Source: JANQIV01 sp050117315
GTDB taxonomy: Bacteria > Bacteroidota > Ignavibacteria > Ignavibacteriales > Melioribacteraceae
DNA length: 64,000 nucleotides
Assembly (NCBI GenBank): GCA_050117315.1
Contig: JASFMY010000018.1
Coordinates: 1 to 64,000 of the forward strand
Direction: 5' to 3'
Part shown: piece by piece, positions 35,376 to 44,610 of the stretch
How the letters are laid out: each line of letters opens with the position of its first letter
How positions within the stretch are numbered: position 1 is the stretch's first letter
Notes under the pieces: generated by a model
Seen by the model: the letters and a program-made list of their open reading frames with translations, nothing else
The model's database searches: none
Told to the model about the DNA's origin: nothing
Made by a program: the position numbers and the translations under genes

Positions 35376-36661
35376 TGATCAAAGGAATTGTAATTGGCGG
35401 CGGACTTGCCGGTTTAAGCGCGTCCGTTTACCTCTCCCAAAAAGGAATTAAAGTAACTTTACTTGAAGCTTCCCCGAAACTCGGTGGAAGGACCTACTCT
35501 TTTCTTTATAATAATAGAAACACAATAGTTGATAATGGTCAGCATATAATGATGGGCTGTTATAATTACACACTGGATTTTTTGGAGACTATAAAAGCTA
35601 AAGATAAAATTGAATTTCAAAATAATTTGAAAGTATTGTTTATAGAACCGGGCGGTAAATATTCCGAGTTGAATGCAGATAAATTTATTTATCCGTTTAA
35701 TCTGCTGTTTGGAATTTTGAAATACAGTTCTATTAGATTCCGTGACCGTCTGCTCATTACAAAATTGATGATGAAACTCCCTTTGATTGACCTGAAGTAT
35801 TTGAGAAATAAGACTGTAAAGGAATGGCTTATTCAAGAAAAGCAGTCTGAACTGGCAATAAGAAAATTTTGGGCAATCATTGCTGTTGGAACTTTGAACT
35901 CCAAATTAGAAAATGCATCTGCTGAAATATTCTGCAGAATTCTAAAAACAATTTTCTTTTCGGGAAGTAAATCAACGAAAATTGTTCTTCCAAAGGAAGG
36001 ATTATCGCAAGTATTTAGTAACAATGCTGAAATTTTTTTAGAAGGAAACAATTCGGAAATACACTGTTCCGAAAAAGTAACCGGGTTTTCCTTGGAAAAT
36101 AATTTAATTGAAAGCGTTCAAACGAACAGTGATTGTTATTCTGATTTTGATTTTGTAGTATCGTGTATTCCTGAATACAGGTTAAAGAAAATTCTCAACT
36201 ATAGTTCATATGAATCTACATTTGAATATTCCCCGATTGTTACTATACATTTATGGTTAAAAGATAACCCGTTCAGGGAAAGATTTTATGGCTTGGTTGA
36301 TTCAAAAATACATTGGTTGTTCAATAATAAATCGCATATTTCCGTTTTAACAAGTTGTGCTTTTGACCTTGTAAACATAAAAAATAGTGAATTATTTGAA
36401 ATTATATGTTCGGAATTGGAAAATTATTTTCCTATATTCTATACAAACCTTATTTCAGATTACAAAATAATAAAAGAGAAGAGAGCTACTTTTCTTCCAA
36501 CCGTTGAAAACTGTAAAGAGCGATTAAATATAAATACTTCTTTAGGGAATTTGTACTTGGCAGGGGATTGGACGGTAAAAGAATTGCCTGCAACAATTGA
36601 AAGTGCAATAAAGAGTGGCAAAATCGCTGCCAATAATGTTATTTTAGATTTCATTAATTAA
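35375..36661 (+). CDS. hpnE: HpnE-like hydroxysqualene dehydroxylase
   Basis: A 428-residue FAD-dependent amine-oxidase-fold protein. The N-terminal Rossmann motif is VIGGGLAGLSASVYLSQ, followed by LLEASPKLGGRTYSF and DNGQHIMMGCYNYTL. The C-terminal FAD motif is LYLAGDWTVKELPATIESAIKSG. HpnE removes the hydroxyl from hydroxysqualene to give squalene. It ends the three-gene set. Neither a squalene-hopene cyclase nor carotenoid genes are in the window, so the final product is not known. Confidence 0.88.
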   Translation: MIKGIVIGGGLAGLSASVYLSQKGIKVTLLEASPKLGGRTYSFLYNNRNTIVDNGQHIMMGCYNYTLDFLETIKAKDKIEFQNNLKVLFIEPGGKYSELNADKFIYPFNLLFGILKYSSIRFRDRLLITKLMMKLPLIDLKYLRNKTVKEWLIQEKQSELAIRKFWAIIAVGTLNSKLENASAEIFCRILKTIFFSGSKSTKIVLPKEGLSQVFSNNAEIFLEGNNSEIHCSEKVTGFSLENNLIESVQTNSDCYSDFDFVVSCIPEYRLKKILNYSSYESTFEYSPIVTIHLWLKDNPFRERFYGLVDSKIHWLFNNKSHISVLTSCAFDLVNIKNSELFEIICSELENYFPIFYTNLISDYKIIKEKRATFLPTVENCKERLNINTSLGNLYLAGDWTVKELPATIESAIKSGKIAANNVILDFIN

Positions 36662-36694
36662 ACTCCTTAAAAAGGTAAAAAGAAGGGAGGCGAA

Positions 36695-38002
36695 ATGTCT
36701 AAACTACTAAAAGAAAAGTTATTTTCTAAAATTGAGGCTTGGAGACCTAGAACTACAAAATTACTTAAAGAACACGGGGATACCGTTGTTGGTAACGTTA
36801 CAATAGCTCAGGTTATAGGGGGAATGAGAGGCGTTAAATGTTTAACAACAGACATCTCTTATTTGGATCCTATGGAAGGTATAAGATTTCGCGGGTATAC
36901 AATTCCCGAAACTCTTGAGAAACTTCCCAAAGTACCTGGGGCTGAAATGCCTTATGTAGAAGGTTTTTTCTATTTGCTGCTTACCGGTGATATCCCTACT
37001 GAAGCCGAAGTAAACGAAGTTGCAGATGAATTCAACAAAAGGAAGCATGTGCCCGAGTATGTTTTCAACATGCTTAAAACCTTACCTGAAGACACGCATC
37101 CGATGGTTATGTTTTCTCTCGCAATAGTTTCCATGGAGCGTGAATCGGTATTTGCAAAAAAATACAGCGAAGGTCTCAGCAAAATGGATTACTGGGACCC
37201 GACTTATGAAGATGCTTTAAACTTGCTGGCTAAACTTCCCCAAGTTGCTGCCTATATCTATAGATTGAAATATAAAAACGGTGAAATAATTGATCCCGAT
37301 CCTCAACTTGATATGGGTGGTAATTTTGCACATATGATGGGAATAGGTAAACCTTATGATGATGTATCCAGGTTATATTTCATTCTTCATAGTGATCACG
37401 AAAGCGGGAACGTAAGCGCTCATACCGGGCATTTGGTATCTAGTGCTTTATCTGATATGTATTATGCTATTTCCGCTATGATTAACGGTCTTGCAGGTCC
37501 TTTGCACGGGTTGGCCAACCAGGAAGTTTTAAGATGGATTCAAGGTGTTATGGATGAAATGGGCGGGGAAGTTCCGACAGAAGAAAAAATGAAAGAATTT
37601 GTTTGGAACACACTAAATTCAGGACAGGTTGTACCGGGATTCGGGCATGCCGTATTAAGAAAAACCGATCCCCGTTATGCTGCTCAAAGGGATTTCTGCT
37701 TGAAACATTTACCCGACGACCCGATATTCAAATATGTGGACGTACTTTATAAAGTTGTTCCGCCAATTTTACAGGAACAGGGCAAGGCAAAAAATCCATG
37801 GCCTAACGTTGATGCACAGTCCGGGGTTATTCAATGGTATTATGGACTTAAGGAATATGATTTTTACACAGTACTATTCGGTGTAGGTCGTGCACTTGGT
37901 GTTTGTGCAAACATAATTTGGGATAGGGCCTTAGGCTATCCGATCGAAAGACCGAAATCATTAACAACCGATATGCTTGAATCAATAGCTGGCATAAAGT
38001 AG
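36695..38002 (+). CDS. gltA: Citrate synthase, eukaryote-like (si) type
   Basis: A 435-residue citrate synthase that resembles the mitochondrial enzyme rather than the usual bacterial GltA. It has VTIAQVIGGMRGVKCL, FRGYTIPE, HSDHESGNVSAHTGHL (active-site His), GPLHGLANQEVL, GHAVLRKTDPRY (second His) and the dimer-forming YYGLKEYDFYTVLFGVGRALG near the end. It joins acetyl-CoA and oxaloacetate at entry to the TCA cycle. The start is backed by a strong GGGAGG ribosome site. A clear terminator follows, so it is transcribed on its own or as the end of the hpn unit 33 bases upstream. Confidence 0.93.
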   Translation: MSKLLKEKLFSKIEAWRPRTTKLLKEHGDTVVGNVTIAQVIGGMRGVKCLTTDISYLDPMEGIRFRGYTIPETLEKLPKVPGAEMPYVEGFFYLLLTGDIPTEAEVNEVADEFNKRKHVPEYVFNMLKTLPEDTHPMVMFSLAIVSMERESVFAKKYSEGLSKMDYWDPTYEDALNLLAKLPQVAAYIYRLKYKNGEIIDPDPQLDMGGNFAHMMGIGKPYDDVSRLYFILHSDHESGNVSAHTGHLVSSALSDMYYAISAMINGLAGPLHGLANQEVLRWIQGVMDEMGGEVPTEEKMKEFVWNTLNSGQVVPGFGHAVLRKTDPRYAAQRDFCLKHLPDDPIFKYVDVLYKVVPPILQEQGKAKNPWPNVDAQSGVIQWYYGLKEYDFYTVLFGVGRALGVCANIIWDRALGYPIERPKSLTTDMLESIAGIK

Positions 38003-38023
38003 AAAAATTAAACTATGAAAAAG

Positions 38024-38053
38024 AAGGGATGTCGGTGGGCATCCCTTTTTTTG
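38024..38053 (+). terminator. Rho-independent terminator of the citrate synthase gene
   Basis: AAGGGATG (38024-38031) pairs with CATCCCTT (38040-38047), followed by a run of seven Ts. It lies about 20 bases after the stop. Confidence 0.88.
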
Positions 38054-38109
38054 TTTAGGAGATTTTTTTATAATTATCTATCAGTAAAAAATAGTTTCGA
38101 AAGCGTGAT

Positions 38110-41100
38110 ATGAAAAACCCAAAAGACTTTCTTAATATACTGCTCGGTGGTAAGGCTTCAATTGAAGAAGAAAATATAAAATCTGTCTGTACTGATTTTG
38201 CTATTACATTAAAAGAAGCAATTGATAATAATTTTATACAAAGTGAATCTCATTTAGAAGCTATTCAAAATATACTTGAAGCCGTTATTCCAAGTCAGTT
38301 GGTACGGGCACTGATGAAGGAAATATCAACTGATTTGTATTATGATTTTGGTATTTATTTGAAAGAAGGCTATGCTAAAAAAATCGATCAAGTTATTCAC
38401 CATTATCTGGATCTATTTAGATATTCTGAATTTTTAGAAAGAATTTATGGTGAAAGAAAATGGGATGATTTGATTTACCGGCTGATTGTTTTAAGTAATT
38501 TTACAGTTGATAAACTTTTTAAGCAGAGAACAAATAACTACGGGAATAAAACATTATTCAAAATTCTCAAAGGCTCAAAAGAAACCAATTATTCATGGGA
38601 TTCAATTTACAAAGAAGTAGAAAAATATAGAACAGCTCTCGTTTCACAAATGAAAGACTGCCCCGAAGAAAACTTCAAAACAGCCTTTCTTTTGGAAAAC
38701 AGCTTGACAATGGTAAAACTTGATCTTGCCTGCTTAACTTCTGGAATTGTAAACATAATGATTCCCGCAAACTCTGTTCCTCATCATATTGTATATATTT
38801 TAAATAAAACAGAAGCCGGGGTGCTCTTTGTAACAAATGAAAAGCAACTTGCTAAGATCAAAGTAATCAAAAATGAATTACTTCATTTAAGAAAAGTAGT
38901 TTTGCTAGAGGGTAAAAGTGCCGAGGACTGGGTAATGTCTTTAGATGAATTCTTAAGTCCTGTTTCGGATGGTGCTAAAAAAATCTTGGAAAATCTAAGA
39001 AACAAGACGACAGCGCTGTCTACTGCTACTATCATGTTTACATCCGGTACAACAGGCGAACCTAAAGGGATAATTTTCTCTCAGGTTAATATTGTCTATA
39101 AGAGATTCTGCCGTGCAATGGCTTTGCCTAAAATAAATGACGATGACCGTTACCTTGCTTACTTGCCTTTGTTCCATACCTTCGGTCGTTATCTCGAAAT
39201 GACGGGAGCAATATTCTGGGGAGCTGAATATGTGTTTATGGAAAATCCTTCAGCGGAAACGATGGTTGCAAATATGCAGCAGGTTAAGCCGTCAATTTTT
39301 ATAAGTGTTCCTAAAAAATGGATGCAGCTTTATGAGAGAATTACTTCCGAAGTCGATATTGAATTCGACGACGAAGAAACCATTAAAAATAAAGTAAACG
39401 AAATAACCGGCGGAAATCTGAAATGGGGACTTTCGGCAGCAGGTTATTTACCGCCTGATATTTTTATGTTCTTCCAAAAGTATGGTGTTGAAGTAATGAG
39501 CGGCTTTGGTATGACCGAAGCTACCGGCGGAATCACCATGACTCCGCCTAATCAATATATTGAAAATTCCTTGGGTAAAGAACTGCCCGGTATTGAAATT
39601 AAAGTTGCCGAAGACGGAGAGCTATTAATCCGGGGGAATTATGTAATGAAGGGGTATTACGGTGAAAGTAGCGAAGAAACTTTTGACGGTGAAGGATGGT
39701 TCGCTACCGGTGATATCATGAAAAGAGGCGAGAACGGTTTTATTGAAATCATCGACCGTAAAAAAGAAATTTATAAAAACATAAAAGGGGAAACAATTGC
39801 CCCGCAGAAAATTGAAAATCTTTTCCGTGACTTCGATCTGGTAAAACAAGTATTTCTTGTGGGCGATCATAGACCTTACAACACTGTGTTGATTTACCCG
39901 AATTATGAAAGTGAAAAAATAAAAGTATCAGAGTTTGACGAAACACAACGGCGTGATTCTTATTCATCGGTGGTTGCAGCAGTTAATAATTTCCTTGCCC
40001 CGTTTGAAAGCATTGTAGATTTCAGAATTATTGAACGCCCTATTTCAGCCGAGTACGATGAATTGACTCCAAAAGGAACCTTTAAAAGAAGAGTTATTGA
40101 AAATAACTTTGCCCGGGTTATTGATACAATGTATGAAAAAGATCACATCGACCTTTACATTAGCGGGCTTGATATAAGGGTTCCCAACTGGTTTTTGAGA
40201 GAGAAAGGTTGCCTAAGCGGTGACATTAAAGCGGCGGAAGGTAAAATCGTAATTAAAAAGTTAAACTCGGAACTAAAGGTTTCGGTAATTGATAAAGATA
40301 AACATTTGATAAGAATAGGGAATTATATTTACAAAATTACTTCAAGATATATCGACTTACAAATATTTCTAACCAACCCGATATACTGGATAGGGAATGA
40401 TTCATTGCTTAAGTTTACCGGGGATTCAATATTTCAGTGGTATAGACAAAGCGCTCCCGACGGAAAGATTGAATTTTATAATACCGATGAAATAATTGCT
40501 CCTAACGAGATTGATTTTTTAAAGCTGCAAAAAATAGATTCTGAAGATGAAGCTTCATTAAACGGGTTGAATACGGCTGTTGTCCAATTGCAGAGCGGAC
40601 AAGAGAAATATGCGTTGTTTGCGGCAAGCTATTTGAATAAGTTGATGCTTGATGATACGCTCCAGATTTATAAGCTTACAAAGAATATTCTTTTGCGTCC
40701 GCAGTTGACTACCTATAAAAGTGTAAGACGCAGAATGTTTTTAATAGCTTCGAAGTATTTGAAAACATCCGAACGAAATTCTCTTTTTGATATCTACCTG
40801 GCGAGAGATAAAAAACTCTTGAACAAAAATCTAATAAGAGAGTTTGTAAAAGACGGGAAAGGGATCGAATATTTGGAAACAGTAGAGTTTCAAATTCAAA
40901 AAACCTTTAAAGAAAGATCAAGGAACAGCGACTTTAAGAATACATCTTTACAGGGATTACTTAATTTACTTTGCAGCCTTGGAATAAGACACCCTGCACG
41001 TTACAAACAAATCCGGCAGATATTTGTGCGTTACCAGTTAACAAACGATTGGGAGGAGTTTTCAATTTTGGCCGGGGATTTACTAACAGAAGTTAGAACC

Positions 41101-42888
41101 GGGTTCAGAGAATGGCTTGGTGAAAATAAAACTGTGGCGGTTGATGTTGAAACCGGAGAAGAATACGGCTGGGAAGATGTTTTAGCTTTTGAGCCGGATG
41201 TTTTGCCTGAAGATAAGGACGCTATTACAAAAGCAGTGATTGAAACACCTTTAATCCGGGAGGCAATTTTTCTTTTTTCCAAAGGAATGATAATTCAACT
41301 TAATAATATTTTACCCTCGGGAATTTGGATAAGTCATATAGGGGATTTGGACTATATGACAAGTTACCGTGTAACTGTTCAAACAAGGTATCAAGGCGCT
41401 TTCGAGTTTGTCATTAACATAAATAAAAAATTAAGTCTTAATGAAGTTCGGGAAGAAGTTAACTGGCAGATACTAGCGAGTTCAAAAGTTTCAGGGCAGA
41501 TTTTAGCGGGTGGTTTTGGCGGACTTTGGGACACTTACAATATGTGGACTCGGGAATATGTTTCAGGCGGCACTGTGTATAAATTTATAAAAAGAACATT
41601 CAGAAAAAAAGACTTTCAGGAAAAACGCTTATATCATCTGTGGCCTTTTTTTGTTTGGAATGCAGCCACCGCGTATTATAATTTCTGGAAACTTACAGGC
41701 TACAAGAAGATGATTGAACGACCTTCTTATGAAAATATAGTTATACCTGTTCATGATTACCAGACCGGGACAAGGCTTGTATCTATTACTTATAGAACTT
41801 CATCGGATTCGATTCATGAATTATTACAAAAATTGGACGAATTTTTTATCAAAGCCGGAGAAACCAAATTCCCGTTTCTTCGTAGAAATACAATTTGGAA
41901 TTATGTGTTTTCAGGGATAATAAATGCCGAGGGAACAGAAAAAGGAGTACAAGTTTTAGCGGAATTATTGCAACAAAAAGAGAAATTATATGAAATTGAA
42001 AAATCAAACCGTCTTGAAAACAGCTTAAAGGAATTTTTGTCAAATATTGAAAAGAACGGATTTATTCCTAAACGCTTATACTTTGCAATAAAAAGATTTC
42101 ATCGCTGGTTTAGGTTAAATAAAGATGCAACTGCGAGTGCGCAGGCAGAAATGATTAATGAATTATATGAAACTTACAGGCTTTCCTTTCTTGAGTTAAG
42201 CTTTCCCGCTACAAGAACAAGGTTCTTTTATGAAACGGTTTTCCTGAATTCGTCAAAAAATTTACGAAGCATATTAAAAGAAATAATAACAGAACAAAGA
42301 AGAAGGGAAATATCGAACGAAGATGCGTTATCTAAATTTTCCAATATTAAGAATGAACTGGAAATTTCAGGGGACGAAGAATACTTTATTTCACGTTTAA
42401 CCTATCCGTATTTAAAGCCTGCGGACTTTGCAGAATTAATTTATTCAGAATCGGAAGGTGCACCGCCGGTAAATCTTGTTGTCCAGTATCTCGATTATGA
42501 CGGGAATCCCTTTTCAATTAGAAAACCGGTTTCGCCGAAAGAAATTTCACGTCTTCATCAATTATTCCTTGAAGAAAATTTAATGGTGACTTTTAAAGCC
42601 GAACACCAATTTTTGGTTGCAATATCCGACAGGGGATACATAATAGGAGGTTTATTTTACTATCGTTCATCTGAAAGTACAGTACACATGGACAAAATTG
42701 TTGTATCGGAAAGATATAGAAGACTTGGGATAGGTGATAAGTTAATGAATGAATTATTTAATCGTCAACTTGCGGAGAAAATTGATTTCATAACTACCGG
42801 TTTTTTCAGACCGGAATATTTTTATAAGTTCGGTTTTAAAATTGAAAAAAAATATACCGGCTTGGTGAAGGAATTAAAAAAATCTTAA
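38110..42888 (+). CDS. Giant fusion protein: acyl-CoA synthetase-like domain, unknown middle region, GNAT domain
   Basis: A single 1592-residue frame. Residues 1-150 are helical with no family I know. About 150-690 are an AMP-forming acyl-CoA synthetase domain: TIMFTSGTTGEPKG (Thr311-Gly320, ATP loop), YLPLFHTFGR, GLSAAGYLPP, MSGFGMTEATGG, GWFATGDIMKR, DRKKEIYKNIKGE and LTPKGTFKRR with Lys655 as likely catalytic lysine. About 690-1440 are unassigned, with a well-defined core around GIWISHIGDLD, GGFGGLWDTYNMWTREYVSGG and a later VPVHDYQTGTRLVSITYR. The C-terminal 150 residues are a GNAT domain with MDKIVVSERYRRLGIGDKL (Arg1538-Gly1542, acetyl-CoA loop) and FRPEYFYKFGFKIEKKYTG. It stands alone between terminator and pyrG. 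Substrate unknown. Confidence 0.85.
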   Translation: MKNPKDFLNILLGGKASIEEENIKSVCTDFAITLKEAIDNNFIQSESHLEAIQNILEAVIPSQLVRALMKEISTDLYYDFGIYLKEGYAKKIDQVIHHYLDLFRYSEFLERIYGERKWDDLIYRLIVLSNFTVDKLFKQRTNNYGNKTLFKILKGSKETNYSWDSIYKEVEKYRTALVSQMKDCPEENFKTAFLLENSLTMVKLDLACLTSGIVNIMIPANSVPHHIVYILNKTEAGVLFVTNEKQLAKIKVIKNELLHLRKVVLLEGKSAEDWVMSLDEFLSPVSDGAKKILENLRNKTTALSTATIMFTSGTTGEPKGIIFSQVNIVYKRFCRAMALPKINDDDRYLAYLPLFHTFGRYLEMTGAIFWGAEYVFMENPSAETMVANMQQVKPSIFISVPKKWMQLYERITSEVDIEFDDEETIKNKVNEITGGNLKWGLSAAGYLPPDIFMFFQKYGVEVMSGFGMTEATGGITMTPPNQYIENSLGKELPGIEIKVAEDGELLIRGNYVMKGYYGESSEETFDGEGWFATGDIMKRGENGFIEIIDRKKEIYKNIKGETIAPQKIENLFRDFDLVKQVFLVGDHRPYNTVLIYPNYESEKIKVSEFDETQRRDSYSSVVAAVNNFLAPFESIVDFRIIERPISAEYDELTPKGTFKRRVIENNFARVIDTMYEKDHIDLYISGLDIRVPNWFLREKGCLSGDIKAAEGKIVIKKLNSELKVSVIDKDKHLIRIGNYIYKITSRYIDLQIFLTNPIYWIGNDSLLKFTGDSIFQWYRQSAPDGKIEFYNTDEIIAPNEIDFLKLQKIDSEDEASLNGLNTAVVQLQSGQEKYALFAASYLNKLMLDDTLQIYKLTKNILLRPQLTTYKSVRRRMFLIASKYLKTSERNSLFDIYLARDKKLLNKNLIREFVKDGKGIEYLETVEFQIQKTFKERSRNSDFKNTSLQGLLNLLCSLGIRHPARYKQIRQIFVRYQLTNDWEEFSILAGDLLTEVRTGFREWLGENKTVAVDVETGEEYGWEDVLAFEPDVLPEDKDAITKAVIETPLIREAIFLFSKGMIIQLNNILPSGIWISHIGDLDYMTSYRVTVQTRYQGAFEFVININKKLSLNEVREEVNWQILASSKVSGQILAGGFGGLWDTYNMWTREYVSGGTVYKFIKRTFRKKDFQEKRLYHLWPFFVWNAATAYYNFWKLTGYKKMIERPSYENIVIPVHDYQTGTRLVSITYRTSSDSIHELLQKLDEFFIKAGETKFPFLRRNTIWNYVFSGIINAEGTEKGVQVLAELLQQKEKLYEIEKSNRLENSLKEFLSNIEKNGFIPKRLYFAIKRFHRWFRLNKDATASAQAEMINELYETYRLSFLELSFPATRTRFFYETVFLNSSKNLRSILKEIITEQRRREISNEDALSKFSNIKNELEISGDEEYFISRLTYPYLKPADFAELIYSESEGAPPVNLVVQYLDYDGNPFSIRKPVSPKEISRLHQLFLEENLMVTFKAEHQFLVAISDRGYIIGGLFYYRSSESTVHMDKIVVSERYRRLGIGDKLMNELFNRQLAEKIDFITTGFFRPEYFYKFGFKIEKKYTGLVKELKKS

Positions 42889-42948
42889 AAAATTGTTAAA
42901 TAATTATAGAAATATTCTTTTCTCTATAGACATAAAAATTTTTTTTAT

Positions 42949-42956
42949 TATCTTTG
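42949..42956 (+). promoter_or_regulatory. Candidate -7 box of the pyrG promoter (TATCTTTG)
   Basis: A perfect TAnnTTTG box 28 bases before the pyrG ATG in a very AT-rich gap. No clear TTTG lies at the -33 position, so the call is tentative. Confidence 0.4.
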
Positions 42957-42984
42957 GAAATTATTTTTTCACGCTATGGAGTAA

Positions 42985-44610
42985 ATGAAGAGTAAAAAGA
43001 AAGTCAAGTACATTTTTATAACCGGCGGTGTGGTATCTTCTCTCGGCAAAGGCATTACCGCCTCCTCACTTGGCCTTTTACTCAAACTTCGAGGCTATAG
43101 TGTTACCATCCAAAAGTTTGACCCTTATATAAATGTTGATCCTGGTACAATGAATCCTTTTCAGCACGGTGAAGTTTATGTTACAGACGACGGCGCTGAA
43201 ACCGATCTCGATTTAGGTCACTACGAAAGATTTCTCAATGTAAATATGTCCAAAGCAAATAATACAACCACCGGGCAAGTTTACAACGAAGTTATAACGA
43301 AAGAGAGAAAAGGAGACTACCTGGGTGCTACAGTACAGGTTATCCCTCATATTACCGATGAAATAAAAAGAAGGATGAAACTGCTTGGTGACAGCGGCGA
43401 ATATGATATTGTTATTACGGAAATAGGCGGTACTGTGGGTGATATTGAAAGTTTACCGTTTATGGAAGCTATGCGTCAGTTGATGGTAGAACTCGGCAGG
43501 AAGAACTCCATGTGTATTCATGTCACCCTGGTGCCCTACATTAGTTCCGCCGGGGAAATGAAAACCAAACCAACACAGCACAGCGTTAAAAATTTATTGG
43601 AACTAGGTATTCAGCCTAATATGCTTGTATGCAGGTCGGAAGAATCTCTTTCGCAGGATATTAGGGATAAAATTGCTTTATTCTGCAATGTTGAAGCCGA
43701 GTCGGTAATATCTGCATACGATGCAGCTTCAATTTATGAAGTACCGTTGGCGCTTCATCAACAATATATGGATCTGCTGGTTTTAAATAGATTAAAACTG
43801 CCCGACATTTCGATTGATTTAAGTAAGTGGGAAGGTTTTGTTGAAAAAGTAATTGAACCTACGGGAGCTGTGAGTATAGGGGTAGTCGGTAAGTATACCG
43901 AAGTTCCCGACGCTTATAAAAGCATCCTTGAATCATTTGTGCATGCCGGGGCTGAAAACAACGTAAAAGTAAACGTAAAATATGTAAGATCGGAAGACAT
44001 TGAAGACAATTGCTGCGATGATTATTTAGACGAAATAGACGGTATCTTGATTCCCGGTGGATTTGGCGAAAGAGGTATTGAAGGAAAAATTGAAGCATGC
44101 AGGCATGCCCGCGAAAATAATATTCCTTTCTTTGGAATTTGTTTGGGAATGCAGTGTGCTATAATTGAGTATGCAAGAAATGTCTGTGGAATTAAAAGGG
44201 CTAATAGTTCCGAATTTACGAGAACAAAGTATAACGTAATAGATATAATGCCCGAGCAAAAGAAAGTAAAAATAAAAGGCGCTTCAATGAGACTAGGCGC
44301 ATATCCTTGTGATCTGGCTAAAGGCACAAAATCAAGGGCTGCGTACCGCAAAGATAAAGTGAGCGAAAGACACAGGCACAGGTACGAAGTTAACAATGAA
44401 TACAGGGAAATTCTAACGGAACACGGTATGATTATAAGCGGTGTTTCGCCCGATAATAAATTAGTTGAAATGATTGAATTAAAAGACCACCCGTGGTTTG
44501 TGGGATGCCAGTTTCATCCTGAACTTAAATCAAGGGCTACCAAAGCACATCCGTTATTCAGAGAGTTCATAAAGGCTTCACTAAAGTATTCAAATTCACA
44601 AAAGAAGTAA
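42985..44610 (+). CDS. pyrG: CTP synthase
   Basis: At 541 residues this is a full-length PyrG, making CTP from UTP with glutamine and ATP. The N-terminal synthetase domain has KYIFITGGVVSSLGKGITASSLG (P-loop region, partly quoted), QKFDPYINVDPGTMNPFQHGEVYVTDDGAETDLDLGHYERF and EIGGTVGDIES. The C-terminal class I glutamine amidotransferase domain has GFGERGIEGK, FFGICLGMQCA with Cys386 as nucleophile, and FHPELKSR with the catalytic His-Glu. The next gene starts with its ATG on the pyrG stop (TAATG). Confidence 0.97.
   Translation: MKSKKKVKYIFITGGVVSSLGKGITASSLGLLLKLRGYSVTIQKFDPYINVDPGTMNPFQHGEVYVTDDGAETDLDLGHYERFLNVNMSKANNTTTGQVYNEVITKERKGDYLGATVQVIPHITDEIKRRMKLLGDSGEYDIVITEIGGTVGDIESLPFMEAMRQLMVELGRKNSMCIHVTLVPYISSAGEMKTKPTQHSVKNLLELGIQPNMLVCRSEESLSQDIRDKIALFCNVEAESVISAYDAASIYEVPLALHQQYMDLLVLNRLKLPDISIDLSKWEGFVEKVIEPTGAVSIGVVGKYTEVPDAYKSILESFVHAGAENNVKVNVKYVRSEDIEDNCCDDYLDEIDGILIPGGFGERGIEGKIEACRHARENNIPFFGICLGMQCAIIEYARNVCGIKRANSSEFTRTKYNVIDIMPEQKKVKIKGASMRLGAYPCDLAKGTKSRAAYRKDKVSERHRHRYEVNNEYREILTEHGMIISGVSPDNKLVEMIELKDHPWFVGCQFHPELKSRATKAHPLFREFIKASLKYSNSQKK

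Noticed and set aside
44022..44396. 124-aa minus-strand frame inside pyrG
   Set aside because: It lies fully within the glutaminase domain of pyrG and shows only low-complexity hydrophobic residues.
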